DNA from: Paludibacteraceae bacterium | GTDB lineage: Bacteria; Bacteroidota; Bacteroidia; Bacteroidales; Paludibacteraceae | DNA: 38,819 nt | Direction of reading: 5' to 3' | Assembly: GCA_017557345.1 (NCBI GenBank) | Contig: JAFYZR010000004.1 | Coordinates: forward strand, 1-38,819 | Shown: positions 25,866 through 35,112 of the stretch, one piece after another | How positions within the stretch are numbered: position 1 is the first letter of the stretch | Layout of the letters: the number at the start of each line of letters is the position of its first letter | Program-made: the position numbers and the translations under genes | The notes under the pieces: model-generated | The model's database searches: none | Told to the model about the DNA's origin: nothing | Seen by the model: only the letters and a program-made list of their open reading frames with translations

Positions 25866-26222
25866 TTATTCAATTTGGATCGGTGGGTTCCCCTTTTTTC
25901 GCAGACCGCTCAAGACGGCGACGATGATCGGGATCAAAACGTCCGCCTCTTCCTCAGTACAATCCGAAATCAGCAATCGAAGCTGGTTCAACATCGGTGA
26001 ATTCTTTACGAGTTCGGGGTAGAAGATTCCCTGCGAATCTACTTTAAGATAGCGGATCAACGGATACAGCTTATCCATGCAGGGATTACCCTTGCCGGTC
26101 TCAATGTTCTGCAGGGTGCGGTAATCCATATCCAGAGCTATAGAGACATCCTTTTGCGTCAAACCGGCTCGACGGCGACCTTCTTTTATGACATCTCCCA
26201 AAGGCTGCGAAAACTCATACAT
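25866..26222 (-). CDS. XRE-family transcription regulator of the ICE
   Basis: 118 residues with a helix-turn-helix at about residues 8-65 (LTQKDVSIALDMDYRTLQNIETGKG in outline: LTQKDVSIALD and YRTLQNIETG). Then comes a tail with ISDCTEEEADVLIPIIVAVL. It lies between the cargo and the integration module and is transcribed to the left. Two inverted repeats start right at its translation start (26223-26300), consistent with autoregulation and control of rightward genes. Different from the XRE protein at 11818. Confidence 0.88.
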   Translation of the reverse strand: MYEFSQPLGDVIKEGRRRAGLTQKDVSIALDMDYRTLQNIETGKGNPCMDKLYPLIRYLKVDSQGIFYPELVKNSPMLNQLRLLISDCTEEEADVLIPIIVAVLSGLRKKGNPPIQIE

Positions 26223-26300
26223 TATAATGCACCTCGAATAGCATTATAAAATCCGTATTCTTTCGACGAAAGGCGACATATTACGCATAAAATACGGATT
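26223..26300. promoter_or_regulatory. two inverted repeats, candidate operators for the XRE regulator
   Basis: TATAATGC (26223-26230) with GCATTATA (26241-26248), and AATCCGTATT (26250-26259) with AATACGGATT (26291-26300), are both perfect. They sit directly upstream of the minus-strand XRE gene. Binding by that protein is inferred. Confidence 0.62.
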
Positions 26301-26369
26301 ATATTGCTTTTCAGGCGTGTCGAAGTGTGGTGGTAGAGAGTGCTTATTGAGACAAATAAGCGCTTATTA

Positions 26370-26465
26370 TCAAAACAGCATTTCAATTCGTCCATCAGGA
26401 TAAGTATGAGTGTTCACCTGCATCAGATTACGTCTTAACTCACCATTCGCTAAGCGTATATCCAT
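26370..26465 (-). CDS. short fragment ORF, unknown
   Basis: The minus strand reads 31 residues beginning MDIRLANGELRR and ending YPDGRIEMLF. The frame stays open further upstream (QTIVRR), so this may be the C-terminal end of a lost gene rather than a complete one. No family recognised. The surrounding 26301-26605 holds no other gene. Confidence 0.25.
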   Translation of the reverse strand: MDIRLANGELRRNLMQVNTHTYPDGRIEMLF

Positions 26466-26605
26466 GCGCCGGACTATGGTCTGCGCAGATAGTATCGACC
26501 GTTGTTTCCACCTTCCATGAGGCTTTCATGGGTAGGGCAGGAAACAGCGGTTATTTTCGTGATATAGGCTCCCGTCCACATCGCTGCCGGGGCCCACCGC
26601 CTCCG

Positions 26606-26631
26606 ATCAGATCTCACCAAAGAAATCTGAT
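26606..26631 (+). repeat. hairpin next to the ribosome site of the sigma-like gene
   Basis: ATCAGAT and ATCTGAT pair perfectly around a 12-base loop and end two bases before GGAGG at 26633-26637. It may expose or hide the ribosome site or mark the end of a leader RNA. Confidence 0.45.
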
Positions 26632-26645
26632 TGGAGGTACATAAG

Positions 26646-27134
26646 ATGCCGGACAGGAAGAGCATCTACACCTTGAACAAGAAAGACCCGGAGGCCATTG
26701 TTTACACCGACGCCGACAGACGCATCATCCGTCTGACCCGCGCAGATTTCGATACGGAGGCAGATTTCCTCAAATGGAAAGCCTGGTCCGATGAAAATTA
26801 TCACGAAGAGGAAAAGGGCGATCATGTGGAAGACAACCACACTTCGCCCCTGGACGAAAAGACCGGCGCTGCGAATGGCCCGGAGGTCATCATTGAACAG
26901 CGGATCGAGAAGCAGGCCCAGGATCAGTACGCCGCCGAGACGGTGATCCGCATCAAGGGTCAGCTCACAGAAAAGCAGTTTCACCGCCTCTGGCTTCGCT
27001 ATGTGGAAGGTCTTGATGTGGAGGAGATCGCCAGGCAGGAGGGCAAGGGCCACTCCAGCATTTCCGAGAGCATCAGCGAGGCAAAAAAGAAAATTTCATC
27101 TTTTTTCTCAAAACACCCGACGAAACGGCCTTAA
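26646..27134 (+). CDS. sigma-70 region 4-like regulator of the ICE integration module
   Basis: 162 residues from ATG 26646 with GGAGG at the right distance. The N-terminal half is charged and variable. Residues ~105-155 (LTEKQFHRLWLRYVEGLDVEEIA followed by GHSSISESISEAKKKI, given in parts) look like sigma region 4 with a helix-turn-helix. Proteins of this kind stand before recombinase genes in many Firmicute ICEs and are thought to direct expression of excision genes. No region 2, so not a full sigma factor. GC-rich like the recombinases. Confidence 0.8.
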   Translation: MPDRKSIYTLNKKDPEAIVYTDADRRIIRLTRADFDTEADFLKWKAWSDENYHEEEKGDHVEDNHTSPLDEKTGAANGPEVIIEQRIEKQAQDQYAAETVIRIKGQLTEKQFHRLWLRYVEGLDVEEIARQEGKGHSSISESISEAKKKISSFFSKHPTKRP

Positions 27135-27672
27135 AAACGGCGGTTAGTGAAGGACACTTTTCTGTGGTTCTTTACTGACGCCTTGAAAACTGAATATACG
27201 GTGTTATAAGCACAGGACCCGCGTGAAGAGCGACATGGGGCGCGACGCCATGACAGGCAGCCGGGAGGTGAGGAAAAAGGCTGTCCGAGCGACCACCGCA
27301 AGCCTCAGACCCGATTCGGCACTTCGGGCGCGAAGACAGCGCGGGGAATAATGAAACTTGCTCACGCCCGTCCACAGACTAGAGACGGAGCCCTGGGATG
27401 CTTGCCGGCCTTACAAGCGGCATCATCCCGGAGTTATGACGGCCTTGCCAGAGGCGGCTTATAACATCCCCTTGCCGGGGACTGCGTGGCAAATACGGCG
27501 ATTCAAAGGTTTTTGACAGCAGGCCGGCTGCGCCGACACGATTCCTATGTTTACAGGAGTTTCAAAAGTCTGGCGCGGCTGCCCATCAAAGTCAGATACC
27601 ACGCGCTGGCAGCACGGGCTTCCAGCGCGTTCATGTGACCTTGATGAAACTACCGGGAAAGGAGCTTTCGCT
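27135..27672 (+). ncRNA. 538-base non-coding region with strong predicted structure
   Basis: No credible protein frame, yet it is GC-rich and full of short complementary blocks, for example GGGATG (near 27397) with CATCCC (near 27423) enclosing GCCG and GCGGC. CCCC..GGGG pairs occur near 27470. It lies between the sigma-like and DUF6870 genes in the integration module. From memory a similar spacer exists in related ICEs; a structured RNA, leader or recombination site are all possible. No family assigned. Confidence 0.4.
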
Positions 27673-27888
27673 TTGAATACTACCAAACTGCCCGAAGAAC
27701 ACAACGGGCTTGTGGACATCCGCGACGTTTCGGTCAATAAGAATCTGCCCAAGGAGGAACGAATCGCCGATTTCGTCAAGCAGATCAAAAATCCCTATCG
27801 TTTCCGCTGCGGTGATTTCGTGATAAACGCCTGCTTTTCCTCCGGCAACACAACCATAGAGGATTGTTTGAAAGGAATCTTACGGTGA
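27673..27888 (+). CDS. DUF6870-type small protein
   Basis: 71 residues from TTG 27673, chosen because AAAGGAG lies at 27658-27664 and the frame extension upstream belongs to the structured spacer. The sequence VDIRDVSVNKNLPKEERIADF then VKQIKNPYRFRCGDFV is the core of DUF6870, a small protein found immediately before serine recombinases in clostridial ICEs. Its role is unknown. It may assist recombination direction in the manner of an excision factor, which is inference. Confidence 0.78.
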   Translation: MNTTKLPEEHNGLVDIRDVSVNKNLPKEERIADFVKQIKNPYRFRCGDFVINACFSSGNTTIEDCLKGILR

Positions 27889-28011
27889 GCGACAAACTTG
27901 CGTATTCCCGCAGGGAGCGGTAAAATGGCTTCGGAAAAGGATCAAACAGGCTGAAGCCTTACCCCACTCTTTTTGCCGCGGGAACTTCCGGGACGAAAGG
28001 AGTGTTTTTTC

Positions 28012-29637
28012 ATGCCCAAATACAAAGCCGCCGCCTATATCCGTCTGTCCTATACCGACGACCGGGCCAGCGAGAGCGACAGCGTAGGCAACCAACGAAG
28101 ATTGATCCAGGATTTTGCAGAGCGCAGCCCGGATATTGAAATCGTAACGGAGAAGATCGACGACGGGTACAGCGGGATCATCTTCGACCGCCCTGCCTTT
28201 AAGGAAATGATGCAGGAGGTCATGGACGGGGCGATCAACTGCGTCATTGTCAAAGACCTGTCCCGCCTGGGCCGCGAGTACATCGAAACGGGCCGCTATC
28301 TGCGCCGCATCTTCCCGACCTACGGCGTCCGCTTCATCGCTATCACTGACAACATCGACACAGCTAGGGAAAACAGCAGCGACGAGCTGACCGTATCGGT
28401 CAAGAACATCATGAACGAAGCCTATTGCCGGGATATTTCCGTCAAGACCCGGACCGCACTGGATGTGAAGCGCCGGAACGGGGATTTCGTAGGCGCATTC
28501 CCGGTTTACGGCTACGTCAAATCCGAGGAAAACAAAAACCGGCTTGTTCCCGATCCCTACGCTTCCCGTGTGGTACAAGATATTTTCCGTATGCGCATGG
28601 CCGGTTCCAGCGCCCTGCATATCGCAAACGAGCTGAACAGCCTGGGGATTCTCTCCCCGCTGGCTTATAAGCGCAACAACGGTTTTCCCTATGGCAAAAA
28701 CGGTTATACAGACCGGGCAGATTGCAAATGGTCCGCCACCACCGTGATCCGTATCCTGCGGGACGAAACCTATACCGGGACGCTGGTACAGGGCAAGCGC
28801 GGGACAAGCAATTATAAAACCAAGGACCTGGAGCTTCGCCCCTCCTCTGAATGGGTGCGCATCCCTGACGCCCATGAGCCGCTCATTTCCAGGCAGGATT
28901 TCGAGCTGGTGCAGCGGATCAGCCGCTTGGATACCCGGACATCTCCCAACCAGGGTACGGTTTATCTGTTTTCCGGCATCCTGATCTGCGGCTGCTGCGG
29001 CGCTCGCATGACACGGAAAACCAACCGCATAAAAGGCAAGGAATATAACTATTATTACTGCCCTACGGGAAAGAAGAACGGCTGCCGCACTCCGGTCATG
29101 CTCCGGGAAAACGAATTGAAGGCCGTGGTGTGGCAGACCGTGAAATCCTATATCGACAACGTGGCTTCCCTGGAGGCCCTGTTGAAAACCATCGACCAAT
29201 CCAGCCTCAACCGGGCGCTGATCGCGGAATACAGCGGCCATATCGCGGAGAATGAGCGCCGACTGGATCAGGTCATGGAGTTCAAGGCAAACCTGTATGA
29301 GAGCCTGGTCAGCGGCGAGATTTCCAAAGAGGATTACGCCCAATTCAAGGCACGGTACACCCGGCAGATGGAGGACGCCAAAAAGAGCATCCGGCTTTTG
29401 AAGGAGAAGCTGGACGCCGTGAAGGAAAACCGCAGCGAACGCAATCGCTGGATTCAGCATTTCATTCAATTCTCCGAGCAGGATTCCATTGACCGCACAG
29501 CCTTGATCCACATGGTAGAGAGCATCCGCGTCCTCGGCAAAAAAGAGCTGAAGATCACCTTTGCCCATGAAGATGAATACCGGCAGGCCGCGGAGCTGAT
29601 CTGCCAGGCCCGGCAGAGCGAACGAAAGGCGGGTTGA
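28012..29637 (+). CDS. large serine recombinase 1
   Basis: 541 residues from ATG 28012, preceded by AAAGGAG; the frame opens earlier at 27973. The resolvase/invertase domain shows AAYIRLSYTDD (catalytic Ser in IRLS), DGYSGIIFDRP and VKDLSRLGREYIETG. A recombinase domain follows (GAFPVYGY, WSATTVIRILRDETYTG). A zinc-ribbon comes next (LICGCCGARM ... YYCPTG), then a coiled-coil. It acts on attachment sites by a serine-DNA intermediate, for excision and integration. First of three adjacent, translationally linked recombinases. Confidence 0.95.
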   Translation: MPKYKAAAYIRLSYTDDRASESDSVGNQRRLIQDFAERSPDIEIVTEKIDDGYSGIIFDRPAFKEMMQEVMDGAINCVIVKDLSRLGREYIETGRYLRRIFPTYGVRFIAITDNIDTARENSSDELTVSVKNIMNEAYCRDISVKTRTALDVKRRNGDFVGAFPVYGYVKSEENKNRLVPDPYASRVVQDIFRMRMAGSSALHIANELNSLGILSPLAYKRNNGFPYGKNGYTDRADCKWSATTVIRILRDETYTGTLVQGKRGTSNYKTKDLELRPSSEWVRIPDAHEPLISRQDFELVQRISRLDTRTSPNQGTVYLFSGILICGCCGARMTRKTNRIKGKEYNYYYCPTGKKNGCRTPVMLRENELKAVVWQTVKSYIDNVASLEALLKTIDQSSLNRALIAEYSGHIAENERRLDQVMEFKANLYESLVSGEISKEDYAQFKARYTRQMEDAKKSIRLLKEKLDAVKENRSERNRWIQHFIQFSEQDSIDRTALIHMVESIRVLGKKELKITFAHEDEYRQAAELICQARQSERKAG

Positions 29638-29639
29638 TC

Positions 29640-31298
29640 ATGGCGAGAAAAAGCAGAAAGGAAAACGTATCCGCTCCAGTGCCAGAGGCCAATGAGAACT
29701 GCCGCGCCGCGATCTATATCCGGCTTTCCGTTGAGGACAAGCACACAAGGTCCGTTTCCATTGAAACGCAGCAGCTAATTATCGCGCAGTATCTGGAGCG
29801 CAATCCGGAGATCAGCGTTTACCACACCTATATTGACAACGGTGCGACGGGCACAAACTTCCAGCGTCCCGGCTTCCAGCAGATGCTTTCGGACATAGAG
29901 GCTGGCTTCGTCAACTGCGTCATTGTAAAGGACCTCTCCCGCTTGGGGCGGAACACCATTGACACCGGGTATTACATCGAAACATGGTTCCCCCAGCGGG
30001 ACGTCCGCTTCATTGCCGTAAACGAGAACTACGACACCGCCGATCCCGATGATACGGCTTACGGGATCCTGATTCCTCTGCGGAACATGATCAACGAGGC
30101 TTACGCTTTGGACATCGCACGGAAGATCAAGGCATCCCAGCGACAGATGATGAAGGACGGAAAGTATATCGGTGGGCGGACGCCATACGGCTACCTGAAG
30201 GCCAAGGATGATTGCCACCAGCTTGTAGTAGACCCCGCAACCGCGCCGGTGGTCCGGCAGATGTTCCAATGGGCCTATGAAGGCGCGGGGCTGAATACCA
30301 TTGTCCTCCGGCTGAATGAGGCGGGCATCATGACGCCCAGCCATTACAAGTTCAGCATCGGGGAAATTTGCAATGAAAAGCAACTCGGAAGTGGAAAATG
30401 GCAGACCTTTACCGTGAAGAAAATCCTTCGCAGTGAAATCTACACCGGCGATTTGGTGCAAGGCCATACCACGATCATCGACCACAAGCAGGTCCCGGCT
30501 GGCCCGGAAAACCTGACCGTCGTGCGTGATACCCATGAGGCCATTGTCAGCCGGGAGTTGTTCGACACCGTACAGAAGAAATTGGATGAGACGGCCAAGG
30601 AAAACAAATCCCGCAAGGCTACACCCTACACAGCAAATATCCTGAAAGGCAAGGTGTTCTGCGCCTGCTGCGGCAGGGGCCTTCATCGGCAGCGTTGTCA
30701 GAGAAAGAAAACAGCTGACCGTTATGTTTTCCATTGCCTGACCAACAGCCGGATCGCACATGGCGCTTGCCCCGGCGTGTTCATCTATGAGGAAGCCCTT
30801 ATGGAAACACTTACAGGCATTATCTTGGATAATCTTGACGCCGTATTGGGGAAATACGCCTTGTGCCTGGAAGCACCCGCAACGCAACGGGAGGCCCGCG
30901 AGGAATTGGGTCAGAAGATCGTTTGCAAGAAGCAAGAACAGGCCCGACTCAGGGATCGTGCCCGCAGCCTCTATGAAAGCCTGACCCTGGGCGAGATCGA
31001 CAAGGACGATTACTTTTCCCTGCGGGAACGGTATGATTCCCGGCTTGCCCAAATTACCGAGGATCTTCAGCAGCTTGAAAAGGGCCTGGCTGCCATTGAC
31101 GCGCAAATCAAGGAAGCGCAGAAATTGAGACGCGATGCGGAAAGCATCCGCAAGGACCGGGCACTGACAGCGGAGCTGATCGACCGCCTGATTGAACGGA
31201 TCACCGTCACCCCGGAGAAGCAGATCACGGTGCAGATGAAATTCCGGAGCGAGTATGACAGCTATGGGGAGGTCTTGGAGAAATGCAGAGCTATGTGA
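29640..31298 (+). CDS. large serine recombinase 2
   Basis: 552 residues from ATG 29640, two bases after the stop of recombinase 1. Conserved: AAIYIRLSVEDK (catalytic Ser), DNGATGTNFQRPGF, VKDLSRLGRNTIDTGYY, the recombinase domain with GGRTPYGYLKA, zinc-ribbon VFCACCGRGL, and a C-terminal coiled-coil. All expected residues are present, so it seems active. It differs clearly from its neighbours and is not a recent duplicate. Confidence 0.95.
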   Translation: MARKSRKENVSAPVPEANENCRAAIYIRLSVEDKHTRSVSIETQQLIIAQYLERNPEISVYHTYIDNGATGTNFQRPGFQQMLSDIEAGFVNCVIVKDLSRLGRNTIDTGYYIETWFPQRDVRFIAVNENYDTADPDDTAYGILIPLRNMINEAYALDIARKIKASQRQMMKDGKYIGGRTPYGYLKAKDDCHQLVVDPATAPVVRQMFQWAYEGAGLNTIVLRLNEAGIMTPSHYKFSIGEICNEKQLGSGKWQTFTVKKILRSEIYTGDLVQGHTTIIDHKQVPAGPENLTVVRDTHEAIVSRELFDTVQKKLDETAKENKSRKATPYTANILKGKVFCACCGRGLHRQRCQRKKTADRYVFHCLTNSRIAHGACPGVFIYEEALMETLTGIILDNLDAVLGKYALCLEAPATQREAREELGQKIVCKKQEQARLRDRARSLYESLTLGEIDKDDYFSLRERYDSRLAQITEDLQQLEKGLAAIDAQIKEAQKLRRDAESIRKDRALTAELIDRLIERITVTPEKQITVQMKFRSEYDSYGEVLEKCRAM

Positions 31299-32809
31299 TC
31301 GCCCTCTATATCCGCCTTTCTTTGGAGGATTCCAAATATGACAGTCTGAGCATTGAGAATCAGCGCCTGGTCCTCCATGAGTATGCCGCCGCCATGCCGG
31401 AGGCCCTTCACGCCGAGGTGCTGGAGTTCATCGACAACGGATACAGCGGCACCAACTTCGAGCGGCCCCAGGTGCAGAAGCTCATCGAGATGGTGCGGTC
31501 CAATCAGATCAACTGCATCATGGTCAAGGATTTCTCCCGCTTCGGGCGAAACAGCATCGAAACCGGCTATTTCATCGAGCGCGTGTTCCCGCTGTTTCAT
31601 ACCCGCTTTATCTCTGTCAGTGACGACTTCGACAGTGACCGGCACAAGGGAGATACGGGGGGCATGGACGTTGCTTTCAAGTATCTGATAAACGAATACT
31701 ACAGCCGGGATATGTCCATCAAGACCAAAAGCGCCAAGTATGCCAAGATGCAGCGCGGCGAGTATCAGAGTAAGATATGTCCCTACGGTTACCGGAAAAG
31801 CGCCAATGGACGCATGGAGCCGGACCCGGAGGCTGCGGAAGTGGTGCGCCTCATTTTTCGGCTCTCCGCTGATGGAGTAAACGCCGCAGAGATCGCAAGA
31901 GAATTGTTCCGGCGGGGTATCCCCACGCCGGGGGAATACAAGGCAGCGCACGGAAACCATACGCATGATATATCCAGAACGCAAGGGATATGGTGTGGTT
32001 CCACCATCCTTCGGATGTTGGAGGACGAGCGGTACATCGGCACCTATGTCATCGGCAAACGCGCCGTGCTGGAGGTGGGTGGTAACCGGAGCCGCCTGAA
32101 AGATCGGGACAAGTGGTACATCATTCCCGACCATCACCCTGCTATTGTGGATCAAGCCACCTTCGAGCAGGCCAGAGCGAAACAGCTCCGCTATCCCCAG
32201 CCGAACAAGAAAACGCGGGACTATCCGTTGAAGGGCAAAATCTTCTGCGGCTGCTGCGGCCATGCCCTTACCTATTATTCCAGAAGGACGCCGTATTACT
32301 ATTGCCGGCACTCCGACGCGGACGAAAATAAGCCTTGCTACAAAATGCGCTTTGATGCAAAAGCACTGGAGGAAGCGGTTTTTACCACGCTGAAAGCGCA
32401 GATGGATGTGCTGGGCTCAGACGGTATCAAGAGGGATTCGCTGGGAAACGCGGTTGTGTCTCAACGCTCGGAGTATGAGCGTCAGATCAACGCCTTGGAG
32501 GAAAACAAGCTCCGGTTGTACGAGCAGTACCAGCTCCGGGAAATCGACCTGGATACCTTCAAGGCGAAGAAAGAGGCGCTGAACGCCCAACTCCTGAACA
32601 TCAAAAATGCCTACGCCTCATTGACGGCACAGGCAAAGCGTGAGCAGGAGGTAAAGGAGAAAGAGGCCCGGCGAAGCAACATCACAAAAGAGCTGACCGA
32701 GGCCGCAGGGCTAACCTCTGCACTGGCTTGCCTTTTGATTGACAAGGTACGAGTGTATCCCAGAGGCAGGATTGAAATAGTGAACAATGTACAGGACTTA
32801 TTTCTATAG
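31283..32809 (+). CDS. large serine recombinase 3
   Basis: 508 residues; ATG 31283 overlaps the previous gene by 16 bases. IALYIRLSLEDS holds the catalytic serine, followed by DNGYSGTNFERP, VKDFSRFGRNSIETGYF, ICPYGYRKS, WCGSTILRMLEDERYIG, the zinc-ribbon KIFCGCCGHALTYY, and a coiled-coil. Trios of this kind occur at the end of several clostridial ICEs. The sequence changes from GC-rich to AT-rich directly after its stop, so the element end (att site) may lie between here and 33007. Confidence 0.95.
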   Translation: MQSYVIALYIRLSLEDSKYDSLSIENQRLVLHEYAAAMPEALHAEVLEFIDNGYSGTNFERPQVQKLIEMVRSNQINCIMVKDFSRFGRNSIETGYFIERVFPLFHTRFISVSDDFDSDRHKGDTGGMDVAFKYLINEYYSRDMSIKTKSAKYAKMQRGEYQSKICPYGYRKSANGRMEPDPEAAEVVRLIFRLSADGVNAAEIARELFRRGIPTPGEYKAAHGNHTHDISRTQGIWCGSTILRMLEDERYIGTYVIGKRAVLEVGGNRSRLKDRDKWYIIPDHHPAIVDQATFEQARAKQLRYPQPNKKTRDYPLKGKIFCGCCGHALTYYSRRTPYYYCRHSDADENKPCYKMRFDAKALEEAVFTTLKAQMDVLGSDGIKRDSLGNAVVSQRSEYERQINALEENKLRLYEQYQLREIDLDTFKAKKEALNAQLLNIKNAYASLTAQAKREQEVKEKEARRSNITKELTEAAGLTSALACLLIDKVRVYPRGRIEIVNNVQDLFL

Positions 32810-32905
32810 AGCAAAAACAGCAATCTATAATTCTCATAGCGGTGACGCAGTTTTTCAAAAAACACTTCAAAGGGATGAAATGAACTACCGTCAAATGCGA
32901 TTTTA

Positions 32906-32914
32906 TGGTAAAAT
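32906..32914 (+). promoter_or_regulatory. extended -10 promoter of the Gabija genes
   Basis: TGG followed by TAAAAT is an extended -10 (TGn) element about 90 bases before the gajA-like start. No good -35 is seen. It is the only promoter-like element between the recombinases and the defence genes. Confidence 0.4.
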
Positions 32915-33006
32915 AGAATCGCAGCATATAAAGCGCCAAGATGAAGACGGTGATCATAGAGCTCATCAGCTTGCATTAAGCAAAGGCGCAAAGAGGAGCA
33001 TTAAGA

Positions 33007-35097
33007 ATGTATTTGAAAAAAATTCACATCGAGAATTATAGATTGCTCAAGAATGTAACTGTTTTACTAGATCCTTTGCTTACCCTTATAGTGGGAAAGA
33101 ATAACACAGGCAAGACTTCCGTTGCTAATCTAATCAGAAAAGTTCTCAACGAAGAAAAAACCATCTCAATAAACGATTATCCGCTTGAGTGCAGAACGCT
33201 TCTCTACGATACTGTAGAAGCATACTGGGCGGGAGCAATAGAGGTAGCAGAGATAAAACAACAGATTGCCGAAACGAGAATCTCGTTTTATATTGACTAT
33301 TCGGAAGAAGATGATAATCAGCCGCTTGGAGGCCTGAGTCCCTTTATCATTGACATTGATGAAAGTAATACAGTTGCCAGGATTGATGCAATTTACGCTT
33401 TTGAAGAACCGAAGGCCGAGGAGTTATTCACTCAATGCAAAGGCAGATATGATCGGTTACTACAGGCATGCCAGAAAGATGATCCGAATTATGGGAAACA
33501 AGAAGGTTATGACAGAACGCTCACTGCAACGGTAATAAAAGAACACTTCAACAAATTCTTTTCACTCAAAGTTTTGGCAGTTAATTCAAACAACGAAGAA
33601 GACTATCAAGAGAAACCATCAAGCATGTTAAAAAGACTTTTTATTTATCGCAGTATTGAAGCAGAAAGGAATCTCGACGAATCTGATAGCAAGAATGAAC
33701 GCCCTCTTACCGGAGTGATGAACCGAGTGTTTAATCCCACAGAAGACCTCGCTGAGGCGTTGAGTCCGATTATCGATGAACTCAATCGGTATGTTGATGA
33801 TGTCAGTTTTACGGCACAGGAAAAAATAAACACTCTCATGAATCAAATCATTGCGAGTATGATCCGGTTTGGATATCCCTCAGCGGAGGATTTGAAACTA
33901 AAAGCTAACGCTGATATTTCGTTGAAACAGCAAGTTTTAAGCAATACGGATTTAACCTATACATCTTCCGATGAAAGTGAAAGCTTGCCAAGTACGCATA
34001 ATGGACTAGGGTACAAAAACCTTATTAAGATATCCTTAATCCTTACTGAGTTTTCTAAAGCTGTTGTTGCAGATGCTACAGCTATACCACTATTACTTAT
34101 TGAAGAACCGGAAGCTCATATGCATCCTCAACTGCAAACAGCATTTGTGGGGTTTTTGAGTAAATTCCTTGAGGAAGCAATTGGTACCAAGAGACACTTG
34201 CAGGTTATTCTTTCTTCACACTCGTCACATGTAGCAAATACTGTCGAATTCAAGCAAGTAAGGTATATGAGAAGAACAATAGATGGGGTTATTTGCAAAG
34301 ATTTGCAGCAATTCTATCAGAGTGGTCAATCAGATGAGCAAAAAGAAAACCGTGACTTCGTACAGAAATATCTAAAACTTAGCTATTGTGACTTGTATTT
34401 TTGTGATAAGGCCATTCTTGTTGAAGGTGCGGCCGAAAGGCTGCTTATTCCGAGTATGATAATGAAGTGTGCTGAAGCAGGGGAATTTGGAGAAGTAAGC
34501 CCACCCCTTCAGTCACAGTATTATGCTCTTGTTGAAGTGGGTGGTGCTTATGCGCACAGATTTTATGATTTTTTGGATTTCCTTGAAGTCCCGACACTAA
34601 TTCTAACGGATGTTGATTATGTTTGTGAGCGCAACAAAAAATGTCAGAGGTCGCAGGCATTACATTCCTCAAATGGAGCAATTAACCGTTGGTGCCACGA
34701 TGTTTATGGCATAGCAGTATCGAAGCCGATTCCGATTGATAAAGTTATAGAGCTTTCCCAGGACTCTAATAAGAAAACAAATGCACTTCGACATATAGAG
34801 TTTCAAAAGGAAGAGAACGGAGCTTATCCAAGAAGTTTGGAAGAGTCCATACAAAATGTGAACAGGAAAATGTTTGACATTGACAAGAGTGTAACCGAGA
34901 TTCCATTATTTGAAGATAATGATTCGGGAGAAAGCAAAACTGATTTTGCTATTAAGTTGCTAACAGATCCAGAATTCGAGAATTTTCAAATACCCTCATA
35001 CATTAGAGATGGTCTCATTTGGCTCAACAATCAACCCAAGATGCCCGCCCGGGAAACTCCTGTCCGTCAACACAAACGTTTGATATCGACAAATTAA
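33007..35097 (+). CDS. gajA: GajA-like OLD-family ATPase/TOPRIM nuclease (Gabija)
   Basis: 696 residues; AGAGGAG precedes ATG 33007. N-terminal ATPase: Walker A IVGKNNTGKTS at about residues 28-38, the signature region STHNGLGYKNLIKIS, and Walker B LLLIEEPEAHMHPQ near residue 360, with SSHSSH after it. C-terminal TOPRIM: ILVEGAAERLLIP (catalytic Glu) and LILTDVDYV (metal-binding Asp pair). This is the OLD-type nuclease of Gabija, which cuts phage DNA when nucleotide levels fall. The helicase directly downstream, 15 bases away, is the GajB partner. AT-rich relative to the recombinases, hence a separate cargo. Confidence 0.88.
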   Translation: MYLKKIHIENYRLLKNVTVLLDPLLTLIVGKNNTGKTSVANLIRKVLNEEKTISINDYPLECRTLLYDTVEAYWAGAIEVAEIKQQIAETRISFYIDYSEEDDNQPLGGLSPFIIDIDESNTVARIDAIYAFEEPKAEELFTQCKGRYDRLLQACQKDDPNYGKQEGYDRTLTATVIKEHFNKFFSLKVLAVNSNNEEDYQEKPSSMLKRLFIYRSIEAERNLDESDSKNERPLTGVMNRVFNPTEDLAEALSPIIDELNRYVDDVSFTAQEKINTLMNQIIASMIRFGYPSAEDLKLKANADISLKQQVLSNTDLTYTSSDESESLPSTHNGLGYKNLIKISLILTEFSKAVVADATAIPLLLIEEPEAHMHPQLQTAFVGFLSKFLEEAIGTKRHLQVILSSHSSHVANTVEFKQVRYMRRTIDGVICKDLQQFYQSGQSDEQKENRDFVQKYLKLSYCDLYFCDKAILVEGAAERLLIPSMIMKCAEAGEFGEVSPPLQSQYYALVEVGGAYAHRFYDFLDFLEVPTLILTDVDYVCERNKKCQRSQALHSSNGAINRWCHDVYGIAVSKPIPIDKVIELSQDSNKKTNALRHIEFQKEENGAYPRSLEESIQNVNRKMFDIDKSVTEIPLFEDNDSGESKTDFAIKLLTDPEFENFQIPSYIRDGLIWLNNQPKMPARETPVRQHKRLISTN

Positions 35098-35112
35098 AGA
35101 GACGTGACGACT

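Noticed and set aside
27880-31106. 562- and 443-codon minus-strand ORFs opposite the serine recombinases
   Set aside because: The + strand frames have complete recombinase motifs; the minus frames do not resemble any family.
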